DNA of 64,000 nucleotides from Halopiger xanaduensis SH-6. Its GTDB lineage: Archaea > Halobacteriota > Halobacteria > Halobacteriales > Natrialbaceae. The notes beneath the pieces were generated by a model. That model had not been told where the DNA came from, did no database searches, and saw nothing but the letters and a program-made list of their open reading frames with translations. Location of the stretch: positions 3,298,270-3,362,269 of the forward strand of contig NC_015666.1 in NCBI RefSeq assembly GCF_000217715.1, read 5' to 3'. Shown here one piece after another: positions 35,809 through 44,475 of this stretch. The position numbers and the translations under genes are program-made. Position 1 is the stretch's first letter. The number at the start of each line of letters is the position of its first letter.

Positions 35809-36436
35809 CTGGTAGCACGCTCGCCTCGAGCGACGACGTAACGGCTGGACTCGTTTTCGCGTCGCAGCGACTCACGTTCGCGACGGGAACGGTACGGGGG
35901 CTACCGGGCTCGAGTGTCCACTAGTCGAATTCAGCAGTCTCTACGCTGAACAACTATCTAAATATTATATTACTACGAGATAAGATATGATCGTAGGCAG
36001 AACTATTCCGAACCGCTGTCTGGGAACGGAAGGGAATCGCAGCGGTCGCCGCTCACAGACAGTTGAAACGCAGGGATTCGTTCCGAAAAGAGCGGGATCT
36101 CTCTCGGTTCGAGAGTCGATCGCCAGTTCGCGGGATCGAACAGTGACCCGGCGAGCGGAATCGGGAAGCAACATCTGTATCTGGTTCTTGATGCGGTTTA
36201 GTCCCCCTCCAACCGCTAATTCGGGTACGGTTCTACAGCGTTGCAGTTCCGACTCGGATAGCGGCGATATCACTTTTCGAGTAACAATACATCTAATTGA
36301 AATATTTGGAAACTGAGTTGAAGGGGGAACCATATCTATTCAGACACTACTGAAACACTAACGGGGTCAATTGAAGCGGTGGAAGCTGCAGGTCGCTCGC
36401 GGATCACGACGCGTCGGACCGAAGGAAGAAGCGGCG
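35809..36436. other. AT-rich gap without a convincing gene
   Basis: This 628-base gap is clearly less GC-rich than its surroundings, above all at about 35925-35990 and 36280-36380 (for example CTAAATATTATATTACTACG). Two overlapping frames of 109 and 122 codons on opposite strands span 35965-36333, but neither looks like a halophilic protein: both are basic and Ser/Arg-rich. It may hold decayed foreign DNA or the edge of a past insertion. No terminal inverted repeats or target duplication were seen. Confidence 0.5.
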
Positions 36437-36715
36437 TCAGCCGCCTTCAACTGCCGGCGCTGCGCTCAACACGTCGCCGTCCGCGACCGGCGTTTCGGCC
36501 CCGCACTGGTGGGCCACGTTCCGGTCGTTTCGCAGAACGATGACCGAATCGGCGAACGTACCGTCGTCGAAGAGGTCGTCCCCGAGCGCAGGATAGTCGT
36601 CCGCGAGGGCGGCGAATACGTCGCGGACGGTCGCGTCGGCCGCGACCTCTCGCTCGAGCGACTTCGTCCCGACGGGGTCGCGAAAGGGGCCGTAGAGTTC
36701 GCACGTGACGCGCAT
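36437..36715 (-). CDS. MoaD/ThiS-type ubiquitin-like protein (SAMP candidate)
   Basis: The 92-residue product has the beta-grasp pattern (MRVTCELYGPFRDPVGTKSLEREVAADATVRDVFAALADDYPAL ... DSVIVLRNDRNVAHQ ... VADGDVLSAAPAVEGG) and ends in Gly-Gly, as needed for adenylation by an E1-like enzyme. Such proteins donate sulfur for molybdopterin or tRNA thiolation, or are joined to lysines as small archaeal modifier proteins (SAMPs). Start 36715 leaves a TATA-like CTTTCAAG about 28-35 bases upstream. No molybdopterin gene is adjacent, so its role among the paralogues is open. Confidence 0.85.
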   Translation of the reverse strand: MRVTCELYGPFRDPVGTKSLEREVAADATVRDVFAALADDYPALGDDLFDDGTFADSVIVLRNDRNVAHQCGAETPVADGDVLSAAPAVEGG

Positions 36716-37110
36716 CGGTGACCGGTGGTACGGTGACGAAACGCTTGAAAGCAGTTGCTGGGGACAGGTTATCGCGCTCGAGTCGCGAGACGGGAGTGAA
36801 TCGCGACCCGACGCCGTGCTGCTGCCAGCAGACGGTGGGCGTCGCGGTTCGCGATCGAGTCCCGGTGACGCACGTCCGCGCGCGACGGCTCGACGGGGTG
36901 CAGGATCGCCGAACCGATCGCGGTACGTCGCGCCAGGCATCCGAATCGGATCGGTGGGTGCAGGTCTGTGGAATGCGCTGGCGACTGGACCCACGACGGC
37001 ATCGGTAAAAGCTGTTGCGTCTGGTAACACCGCTCACGGTCGACGCACGTTTGTTTCTCCGAACGAATCGGTCGCCCCCGAAAGCCCCACGCGCCGTCGT
37101 CGGCTCGAGG
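36716..37110. other. Intergenic region without supported gene
   Basis: These 395 bases lie upstream of the SAMP-like gene and downstream of the lutB gene, both on the minus strand. Frames found here are basic and Arg/Ser-rich on both strands and read as shadows of GC-rich non-coding DNA. Only the likely promoter of the SAMP-like gene (about 36743-36750) is seen. Confidence 0.5.
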
Positions 37111-39375
37111 TCAGTCCGGCTGCCCCGTCGACCGTCCCGGATCGACGAGCGAGATCGGATGCCGCGGGCGACGGGTCAACAGCGAATCCAGTTGCTCGAG
37201 ACACGAGGTGCCGCTGGCGACGACCGTCCGGTCCGCGGCGTCGGGGGCCTCGAACTGCTCGCGGAGCCGGTCGCCGACGTCCATGCTCAGGTCGTAGTAT
37301 TCCCGTTTGTAGCCGAAGCTGCCGGCCATCCCGCAGCACTCGACGTCGGAGGTGACGACGTCGTAGCCGAGCCGCTCGAGGACGGCCGTCGTGTACGGCT
37401 CGAGCTCGAGGGTGCGCTGCTGGCAGTGGGAGTGGTAGGCGACGTCGGCGGTTGCGGCCCCACCGTCGGCCGTCACCTCGCCGGCTCCGCCGTCCGCGCT
37501 GCCCAGCGGCGCCGGATCGGCGCCGTTCTCGAGCAGGCCGTAGACGTACTCGAAGACCTCGTAGCTGCGGTCCGCGAGCGATTCGTACTGCGCCGGGTCG
37601 AGCAGTTTCTCGTACTCGCGCTGGAACATCGCGAGGTCGCTGGGTTCGACGACGACGACGTCGTAGCCCGCCTCGAGGTAGGGCTCGAGGTCGGCGGCCA
37701 CGTCGCGGGCGTGGTCCTCAGCGGTGGCGACCATCCCCTGCGAGAGCGGGGCGCGACCCGACGCGGCCACCTCGGGAACCTCGACCGCGACGCCCAGCGC
37801 CTCGAGCGTGCGGACGGCGGCCTTCCCGCGCTCCGTTCGCACGTGGTTGGTGTAGAGATCGGGGTAGACGACGACGTGATGGTCCGCGTTGGTGGGCCGC
37901 GGCTCGTCGCGGTTGCGGAACCACTCGACGAAGGTTTCGCGCTCGAACGCGGGCAGTTCGCGGCGCCGATCGATGCCGAGGGTCCGCTCCATGAGCAGCC
38001 TCGAGGGCGGGGTATCTGCCAGCCAGTTCGAGACGGGTGCGGTCGCAGAGCCGAGCTTCGCGAGCGTCGAGAAATTGCCGAAGAACCGCTTCTGGAGGTC
38101 GAGTCCGGCCGGTTCCTCGTCGGGGGTGAGCCCTTCGACGAGGAAGTCGAACTGGCCGTCGTCGTCTTCGCGGTTGATGCGGTCGCGGACGACGGTGTTG
38201 ATCCACGGAATGTCGATCTTTACCGGACACTGGTTGACGCACCGCGAGCAGCCGGTACAGAGGTCGTTGAACTCGGCCGCGGAGTCCTGCCCGTGGACGC
38301 CGGCCTCCCAGCCGGTCGCGATGCCGCCCGAGTAGGTCTCGCCGCCGAAGGCGTGGCCGCCGACCGACTGGAAGTTCGCACACGAGTTTGCACAGGCCGA
38401 ACACCGGATGCAGTACAGCGTCTCCCGAAGCTGGTCGTCCTCGCGCATGTCCATCCGGCCGTTATCGAGGAGGACGAGGTGGAACTCCCGGTCCTCGGCA
38501 CCGGCGTCGACGATCGGCTCGTCCGAGTCGAAATCGATCGTCGGCGTCCCCACCGGCGGCGAGAACAGCGAGACGTAGGAGGTGATATCCTGGCCCGTCC
38601 CCGACCGCCCGATGAGTTCGACGAACGGCTGGAGGTCCTCGAACGTCGGGATAATTTTCTCGACGCCGGCGACGGCGACGTGGGTGTCCGGCACGGCGAC
38701 GCTCTTGCGGGCGTTGCCCTCGCTGGTGACCAGCGCCATCGTCCCCGTGTCCGCGGTGACGAAGTTCGCACCGGTGATCCCGACGTCCGCTTCGTCGATG
38801 CGCTCGCCCAGATACTCCCGGGCGAACTCGGTCAGTTCCTGTGCCGTCTCGAGGTCCTCGTCCAGGTCGAAGTGTTCGTTGAAGAGGCGGGCGATGTCCT
38901 CGCGCGAGCGGTGGATCGCCGGCGCGACGATGTGGCTGGGCGCCTCGTCGGCGACCTGCAGGACGAACTCGCCGAGGTCGGTCTCCCAGACCTCGCTGCC
39001 CTCGGCCTCGAGGTGCTCGTTGAGGTCGATCTCCTCGGTCGTCATCGACTTGGACTTGACGACCGTCTCGGCGTCGTTATCGCGGACGACCTCCCGGACG
39101 TAGCGGTTCGCGTCGGCCGCGTCGTCGGCGACGTAGACGGTGCCGCCGTTTTCCTCGACGGTCTCGCGGACCTGCTCGATCAGCTCGGGTAGGCGCTCGA
39201 TCGCGTCCTCCTTGATCGCCCGCGCTCGGTCTTTGTAGGCCTCGTAGTCCTCGAGCCGTTCGACCGATTCGTAGCGGCCGGCGTTGAAGCCTCGGGCGTT
39301 CTCCCCGACGCTGTCGCCCTCGGTGGCCAGCAGGTGGCGGATTCGGTCGGCCTTCGCCGCTCGGTCACTGGACAT
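37111..39375 (-). CDS. lutB: LutB-type iron-sulfur protein fused to a CCG (HdrD/GlpC-like) domain
   Basis: This 754-residue protein has an N-terminal LUD domain (about 45-300; TVVKSKSMTTEEIDLNEHLEAEGSEVWETDLGEF and GITGANFVTADTGT), a pair of 4Fe-4S motifs (CIRCSACANSCANFQSVGG near 345 and CTGCSRCVNQCPVKIDIPW near 390) and a C-terminal Cys-rich CCG-type region (YHSHCQQRTLELEP and SDVECCGMAGSFG). Bacterial LutA, with the CCG domains, and LutB are separate proteins; here they are one chain. With LutC it should oxidise lactate (or a similar hydroxy acid) and pass electrons to the membrane. lutC ends 11 bases inside its start. Confidence 0.9.
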   Translation of the reverse strand: MSSDRAAKADRIRHLLATEGDSVGENARGFNAGRYESVERLEDYEAYKDRARAIKEDAIERLPELIEQVRETVEENGGTVYVADDAADANRYVREVVRDNDAETVVKSKSMTTEEIDLNEHLEAEGSEVWETDLGEFVLQVADEAPSHIVAPAIHRSREDIARLFNEHFDLDEDLETAQELTEFAREYLGERIDEADVGITGANFVTADTGTMALVTSEGNARKSVAVPDTHVAVAGVEKIIPTFEDLQPFVELIGRSGTGQDITSYVSLFSPPVGTPTIDFDSDEPIVDAGAEDREFHLVLLDNGRMDMREDDQLRETLYCIRCSACANSCANFQSVGGHAFGGETYSGGIATGWEAGVHGQDSAAEFNDLCTGCSRCVNQCPVKIDIPWINTVVRDRINREDDDGQFDFLVEGLTPDEEPAGLDLQKRFFGNFSTLAKLGSATAPVSNWLADTPPSRLLMERTLGIDRRRELPAFERETFVEWFRNRDEPRPTNADHHVVVYPDLYTNHVRTERGKAAVRTLEALGVAVEVPEVAASGRAPLSQGMVATAEDHARDVAADLEPYLEAGYDVVVVEPSDLAMFQREYEKLLDPAQYESLADRSYEVFEYVYGLLENGADPAPLGSADGGAGEVTADGGAATADVAYHSHCQQRTLELEPYTTAVLERLGYDVVTSDVECCGMAGSFGYKREYYDLSMDVGDRLREQFEAPDAADRTVVASGTSCLEQLDSLLTRRPRHPISLVDPGRSTGQPD

Positions 39376-39925
39376 TGTTCTCGCCTCGGGTCTCGCTGTC
39401 GCGTTCGCGCTGTTCTTCGCCCTCGCTCTCGAGGATGATCGCGTGCGTTTCGCGCGGCCCGTGGACGCCGTGGACGAGTTCGCCCATGTCGGCCGTCGCG
39501 CTCGGACCGGTCGCGATCACGGCGTCGTCGCGTCCGTCGCGGAACCGGTCGCCGAGGCGCTCGAACGCCGCCGCCATGTCGGAGACGATATCCCGCTCGC
39601 GGAGCACGACGACGTGGCGATCCGGGAACAAGCTCGCGAACTCGGCGCCGTCGGGCGTCGCCTCGAGGACGACCGAGCCGTAGTCGGCGACGCCGATCGC
39701 CGCGGCGGTGACGCCGCAGGCCGCGTCGCGCAGTTGGGCCGGCGTCGGATCGCGGACGACGTCCGTACTCGCGAGCGAGACTTCCTCGAAGGGGAGCGGG
39801 GTGCCGACGGCCGGTTCGACGATCGCGTCGGCGATCGCCGCCTCGAACGTCGAGGGGGTGGCTCGGGTCACGTCCGTCCGAACGGTCCCGAGATTCGTTT
39901 CGAACGTCTCGAGTTGCGTTACCAT
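39365..39925 (-). CDS. lutC: LutC-type LUD domain protein
   Basis: The 186-residue protein is a stand-alone LUD domain, as in bacterial LutC (YkgG): VGTPLPFEEVSLASTDVVRDPTPAQLRDAACGVTAAAIGVADYGSVVLEA, then FPDRHVVVLRERDIVSDM, ATGPSATADMGELVHGVHGPRETHAIIL. It is the first gene of the lutC-lutB operon, overlapping lutB by 11 bases. It is divergent from an IclR-family regulator, with 217 bases between. Confidence 0.88.
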   Translation of the reverse strand: MVTQLETFETNLGTVRTDVTRATPSTFEAAIADAIVEPAVGTPLPFEEVSLASTDVVRDPTPAQLRDAACGVTAAAIGVADYGSVVLEATPDGAEFASLFPDRHVVVLRERDIVSDMAAAFERLGDRFRDGRDDAVIATGPSATADMGELVHGVHGPRETHAIILESEGEEQRERDSETRGENNVQ

Positions 39926-40111
39926 CTTGAGGATAGGTAACGAAGGCCGGTGATTTGGGTCTTATCATTACTTGCGGGGGACGGACACGTCTCGGTTGCC
40001 CCGCACCGGATCCGGTACGCCTAACAGCCAGCAACCGAAACCGGAGTGCTACCGCTCGGATCGAGGCGATCCGCAACTGATCGCATTCGGTCCGGTCACA
40101 CCGGATAACTC

Positions 40112-40118
40112 TTAAATA
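40112..40118 (+). promoter_or_regulatory. TATA box of the IclR regulator gene
   Basis: TTAAATA is about 28 bases upstream of ATG 40143, the distance of a leaderless message. Confidence 0.65.
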
Positions 40119-40126
40119 GATCGGTG

Positions 40127-40136
40127 CGTAACTACG
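40127..40136. promoter_or_regulatory. Short palindrome between TATA box and start codon of the IclR gene
   Basis: CGTAACTACG has perfect four-base arms around AC and lies where binding would block initiation. IclR proteins often repress their own gene. Confidence 0.35.
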
Positions 40137-40142
40137 TCACAA

Positions 40143-40907
40143 ATGTCACAACGACCCAAATACCCGGTGCAGGCCGCCGCGACGACCTTCCAGATCGTCG
40201 AGACCCTTCACGAACTCGAAGGGGCGGGCGTCGCCGAACTCGCCGCCGAACTCGAGATGCCCAAGAGTACCGTTCACGACCACCTCCGGACGTTGACCGA
40301 AGCCGAGTACCTGGTCAACGAGGGCGGGACCTACCACGTCGGCGCGCGGTTTCTGGAGCTCGGCGGGTTCGCCCGGAGCCGGATGAAGCTGTATCAGGTC
40401 GCGTCACCGGAGATCAAAAAGCTCGCCGAGGAGACCGGCGAGCACGCGAATCTGATGATCGAGGAACACGGGAAGGGGATCTTCCTCAACAAGTTCAAGG
40501 GCGACGACGCGGTCACGCTCGACACCCACATCGGAAAGCGGGTCCACCTCCACACGACGGCGCTCGGCAAGGCGATCCTCGCGCACCGATCGGAATCGAC
40601 GGTCGACGAGATCATCGACCGCCACGGGCTGCCGGCCGTGACCGAACGGACGATTACCGACGAGGCCGAACTGAAGGCCCAACTCGAGGCGATCCGCGAG
40701 CGCGGCTACGCGATCGACGACGAGGAACGCGTGCTCGGCATGCGCTGTATCGCGGCGCCGATCTGCGACGAGAACGACGAGCCGCTCGGCGCGATCAGCG
40801 TCTCCGGCCCGACGAACCGCTTTACCGACGACCGGTTCGACGAGGAGATTCCGAAGCACGTCCTGAGCACCGCGAACGTGATCGAGGTCAATATGACGTA
40901 TTCGTAA
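40143..40907 (+). CDS. IclR family transcription regulator
   Basis: The 254-residue protein has the N-terminal winged helix (about 10-70: AATTFQIVETLHELEGAGVAELAAELEMPKSTVHDHLRTLTEAEYLV) and the C-terminal effector domain (about 80-250) with THIGKRVHLHTTALGKAILAH, RGYAIDDEERVLGMRCIAAPI and LGAISVSGPTNR. IclR proteins bind small organic acids. Its divergent place beside lutC-lutB suggests that it controls lactate use, which is an inference. Confidence 0.92.
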   Translation: MSQRPKYPVQAAATTFQIVETLHELEGAGVAELAAELEMPKSTVHDHLRTLTEAEYLVNEGGTYHVGARFLELGGFARSRMKLYQVASPEIKKLAEETGEHANLMIEEHGKGIFLNKFKGDDAVTLDTHIGKRVHLHTTALGKAILAHRSESTVDEIIDRHGLPAVTERTITDEAELKAQLEAIRERGYAIDDEERVLGMRCIAAPICDENDEPLGAISVSGPTNRFTDDRFDEEIPKHVLSTANVIEVNMTYS

Positions 40908-41205
40908 TTCGTCCGGTCCCAGCGGATTTCGAAACGAACCCCGGGGGCTCGCTCTCCTCGCACGAACGGCGTCGTATCCGGACCGATTCGCTCGTTTTAT
41001 ACACCCGTATGATTGTAACGTTACACGTCGAACCGGCCGGATTGGCCGTCGCGAATCGACGCCCGGTGTCCGCCCCTATCGGACGCAGCGACCGATCGTT
41101 TCGGCCGCACCGACGGACGCTGCGCCGGTCGCGGGTTGCGCCGACCGACTGCTGCGGACGAGGTTCGAGGGAATCTATTTACGTTTCGTTGTGGGAATGT
41201 GCCGC
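40908..41205 (+). other. Intergenic region with an orphan promoter-like signal
   Basis: No gene is supported here. TTTTATA (40995-41001) is followed at the expected start region by the perfect palindrome GTAACGTTAC (41015-41024). The universal stress gene has its own nearer TATA box at 41175-41181. A short RNA or a long alternative leader may start near 41025. Confidence 0.45.
41175..41181 (+). promoter_or_regulatory. TATA box of the universal stress gene
   Basis: CTATTTA sits about 28 bases before ATG 41206 and supports that start against a GTG 15 bases upstream. Confidence 0.6.
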
Positions 41206-41640
41206 ATGGTCGTCGTAACAGCGATCGACGGCGAAGACGGCTCGAGTCGGGTCCTCAGCGAAGGCTGGGCGCTGGCGAACCGGTTCGACGAACCGCTGCA
41301 CGCCATCCTGGTCTACGAGGGACCGTCCCACCGCGAGCTCATCAACAAGTCGCTGAACGTCGAGGACTCGGTGACGCCGGAGCGGGCGCAGGAGATCGCC
41401 GAGAGGGTCCTCGCCGACGTCGCCGAGGGCGTAACCGACGAGTACGAGGCGGTCGGCCGGACCGGCGAGGCGCCCGCGGAGATCCTCGAGTACGCCGAGG
41501 AGGTCGACGCGCGCTACATCGTCGTCGGGGGTCGCTCGCGGTCGCCGGTCGGGAAGGCGCTGTTCGGCAGCGTCACGCAGTCCGTGCTGCTGGACGCGTC
41601 GTGTCCGGTGCTGGCCGTCATGGACGAGCGGGAGGCATAG
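41206..41640 (+). CDS. Universal stress protein (UspA family)
   Basis: The 144-residue product has the UspA fold: VVVTAIDGEDGSSRVLSEGWALANRFDEPLHAILVYEG at the front and ARYIVVGGRSRSPVGKALFGSVTQSVLLDASCPVLAVMD at the end, with the ATP-binding pattern G-x2-x-S-x9-GS-T/V-S. ATP-binding Usp proteins act as stress-linked signalling or regulatory partners. It is convergent with the GH2 glycosidase gene, with 21 bases between. Confidence 0.9.
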   Translation: MVVVTAIDGEDGSSRVLSEGWALANRFDEPLHAILVYEGPSHRELINKSLNVEDSVTPERAQEIAERVLADVAEGVTDEYEAVGRTGEAPAEILEYAEEVDARYIVVGGRSRSPVGKALFGSVTQSVLLDASCPVLAVMDEREA

Positions 41641-41661
41641 GGCTCGAGTCCGGCGCCGAGG

Positions 41662-44445
41662 TCACCGGGCGGCCGACTCGAGGCGCCTCGAGAGCAGGTC
41701 GTCGACGAGAACGGTCGCGGTCGGGTGGTCGCCGTATGCGTCGGCGACCCGGAAGGTACACGTTTGGACCGTTCCGTCGCCGTAGTCGCGGGTCGTGATC
41801 GCGGCCGAGGGGTTCGCCAGCCAGCCCTCGACGTAGCCGACGGCCGCGTCGTCGGCCGAGTCGACGTCCGCGACCGCGTAGGGGTACAGGCCGTCGAGTT
41901 CCCAGCCGGGAACCGTTCCGAACAGCCGCTCGAGGCGTTCGTCAACGGTGTACAGCAGCGACGCCACGAGGTTCCAGCTCTCGTCTTCGGGAAGGTTGCG
42001 GTAGTCGAACGCCGTTTCCGTCCCATCGCCGGCTGCGAGCGAGCCGTCGCTGTCCGCGACCGCCAGTACGTCGCCCCCGTCGCGGGCGTACGCGAGCACG
42101 TCGTCGGTCGTTTCGGTGACGAGCGCGACGTCGACGTCCTCGTCGAGCCGGTCGACGACCGTCGGGTCGCGGTCGGAGTCGCGGTCCCCGAGTGCGGTCC
42201 GAAGCGCGTCGTCGACGTAGACCGTGGCGTCGGCTGGTCGAGCGTCTTGCCCGTCGTGCAACCGCGGCCGGGACCGCGGGCAGACGGTGACGGGTTCCTC
42301 GGTTCGCGCGTCGCCGAACTCGAGGGCGATCGTTTCGGTGGTCACCGCGTCGGCGTCAGCTATCACGTCCGACGCGGCGACGTCGACGAGATCCGCCACG
42401 CGAACCGTCGACGCGGGATCGACGGCGACCGTGCGCCGGCCCGATTCCCCCGCGATCGTCCAGGAGAGGTCCGCTTCGAGCTCCTCGGCGGTGTCGTTGA
42501 CGACGACCGCGTCCGCCGCGATCCGTCCGTCGTCCCAGACGGCCCGCGACTCGAGGTCCAGTTGGACGGCGACCGGGGCGTTGACCCGCGCGAACGCCTC
42601 GAGGGTCCCCTTCGGCTCGCGGCGGTAGTCGAGCAGGCCGTTGAACTCCCACTCGATGTCGGAGAACTCGGTCAGGACGTAGCCCGCAATCTCGTCGCGG
42701 GCGCGCATCTGCTCGATGACGTCCTTGTTCGAACGGAGTTGGCGGCGTTGCCAGGCTTCCGCCAGCGCCTCGAGATCGTCGAAGGCCTCGGCGAGCGCCG
42801 AGTCGGCGAACCGCTCGCGGTAGCCGGCGGGGCGTTTCAGCCCCTCGGGGAGGAACTCGTAGTCGAACCAGGGCGGCTCGCCGTCGTACGCGTCCTCGAC
42901 GGCCGCTATGTCGCCCAGTCCCCACGTCCCGAACTCCGAGACGACGATCGGCGCGTCGTCGGGATCGGTTTCGGTCGCCGCGTAGTTCGCTTCGGGGTTC
43001 TCGACCATCCCGTCCAGATCGGCCGCCCACGCGTCGGCGCGGTCGGGACTGACGAAGTAGCGATGGTAGTCGTTGATGTCGGTCGCGACGTGGGCCCACC
43101 CCGAGTTGTCGCAGACGAGCCGCGTCGGATCGGCCGCCTTCGTCTCCTCGTACAGTTCCGCGAGGGAGGCTTGCTTCGCCCCGTCGTCCCACAGCGACGT
43201 CTCGACGTCCAGTCCCTGCGGGTTGCCGATCCCCCACTCCTCGTTGTAGATGCTCCAGACGACGACGCTCGGCCGGTTGTAATCGCGCTCGAGCATCCCC
43301 CGCAACTGATCGGCCAGTTCCTCCTTGGAGCGTTCCGTACACACTGACGGATTAGCCGGCTCCGCCCAGACGAACAAACCGAGCCGGTCGGCCGCCTCGA
43401 GGAAGTCCGGATGGGCCGGCTTGATGTGCTTGCGCAGGAGGTTGAAGCCGAGGTCCTTCGCGATCCGCACCTCCCGCTCGAACCAGTCGTCCTCGGACGG
43501 CCGGTATAGCGTCCGCGGGTAGTAGCCCTGCTCGAGCGCGCCGCGGATCGGATACGGCTCGCCGTTCAGGTAGATCCGCCCGTCCCGCGCCTCGACGCTG
43601 CGCATCCCGAAGTAGTCCTCGTCGCGATCGACGACGGTTCCGTCGCGCTCGAGGGCGACCCGCACGTCGTAGAGCGCGGGCGTCTCGGGCGTCCAGTAAT
43701 CGGGGTCCTCGATCGAGATCGTTACGTCGCCCGTGCCGTCTGGCTCGAGCGCGGTCGTCGCGGATGCGACCGCTGTACCCTCGCGTTCGACGGTGATCGT
43801 CGCGTCGACCGCCGACGGGTCCTCGACGGTCGCAACAGCAGCGGCCGTCGTCTCGAGTTCGATCCGAACGGTGTCGTCCTCGACATTCGGCGCCGCGCGA
43901 AGCTGCTCGACGCGACAGGCGGGGACGTCCTCGAGGGTCACTTTCTGCCAGATCCCGCTGACGCGCTGGTACCACGGTTCGCCCTGCTTTCCGTGTGGAA
44001 TCTCGGAGATGTCGTCCGGATCGGTGACTTCGACGGCGATCGTATTCTCGCCCTCGACGAGTGCGTCGGTGACGTCGACCGAAAACGGGAGATAGCCGCC
44101 CCGGTTCGAGCCGGCGCGTTCCCCGTTCACTCGGACGACGGCCTCGTAGTCGACGGCGCCGAACCGGAGCAGGGCGCGGCGATCGTCGCCGTCCGGCGGC
44201 GCCTCGAGGTCGATCGTTCGCCGGTACCACGCGGTGCCCGTGTACTCGCGGCACTCGTCGTGTTCCTGCCAGACGTGGGGGACCTCGACCGTGCGCGCCC
44301 GGTCCGGCCACGGTTCGTCCGGCGCCGCCCAGTTGCGCTCGCGGCCGCGCTCGTCGGGGTCGGTGACGAACCGCCACGGGCCGGACAGGTCGATCCGCCG
44401 CCGCTCGCCGCTCGCGTTCGCGCTCGAGTGTGTCTCCGTCCTCAT
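41662..44445 (-). CDS. Glycoside hydrolase family 2 enzyme
   Basis: The 927-residue cytosolic enzyme has the GH2 order: jelly-roll sugar-binding domain (about 20-175: LSGPWRFVTDPDE, WYRRTIDL, GYLPFSVDVTDAL), Ig-like domain (about 185-285) and TIM barrel (about 290-590). The acid/base is Glu402 in WSIYNEEWG and the nucleophile Glu504 in VVSEFGTWG. A long C-terminal part (about 610-927) of beta-rich type follows. No signal peptide is present, so it acts on imported oligosaccharides. Beta-galactosidase, glucuronidase or galacturonidase-type activity cannot be separated from the sequence. It is the last gene of the ABC transporter operon, 30 bases after the ATPase gene. Confidence 0.9.
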   Translation of the reverse strand: MRTETHSSANASGERRRIDLSGPWRFVTDPDERGRERNWAAPDEPWPDRARTVEVPHVWQEHDECREYTGTAWYRRTIDLEAPPDGDDRRALLRFGAVDYEAVVRVNGERAGSNRGGYLPFSVDVTDALVEGENTIAVEVTDPDDISEIPHGKQGEPWYQRVSGIWQKVTLEDVPACRVEQLRAAPNVEDDTVRIELETTAAAVATVEDPSAVDATITVEREGTAVASATTALEPDGTGDVTISIEDPDYWTPETPALYDVRVALERDGTVVDRDEDYFGMRSVEARDGRIYLNGEPYPIRGALEQGYYPRTLYRPSEDDWFEREVRIAKDLGFNLLRKHIKPAHPDFLEAADRLGLFVWAEPANPSVCTERSKEELADQLRGMLERDYNRPSVVVWSIYNEEWGIGNPQGLDVETSLWDDGAKQASLAELYEETKAADPTRLVCDNSGWAHVATDINDYHRYFVSPDRADAWAADLDGMVENPEANYAATETDPDDAPIVVSEFGTWGLGDIAAVEDAYDGEPPWFDYEFLPEGLKRPAGYRERFADSALAEAFDDLEALAEAWQRRQLRSNKDVIEQMRARDEIAGYVLTEFSDIEWEFNGLLDYRREPKGTLEAFARVNAPVAVQLDLESRAVWDDGRIAADAVVVNDTAEELEADLSWTIAGESGRRTVAVDPASTVRVADLVDVAASDVIADADAVTTETIALEFGDARTEEPVTVCPRSRPRLHDGQDARPADATVYVDDALRTALGDRDSDRDPTVVDRLDEDVDVALVTETTDDVLAYARDGGDVLAVADSDGSLAAGDGTETAFDYRNLPEDESWNLVASLLYTVDERLERLFGTVPGWELDGLYPYAVADVDSADDAAVGYVEGWLANPSAAITTRDYGDGTVQTCTFRVADAYGDHPTATVLVDDLLSRRLESAAR

Positions 44446-44475
44446 GAATGCAATCAAAAACCGCTCGAAGCGGCC

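Noticed and set aside
35965-36333. 122- and 109-codon frames in the AT-rich gap
   Set aside because: The products are basic and Ser/Arg-rich, lack known motifs, and lie on opposite strands over the same bases.
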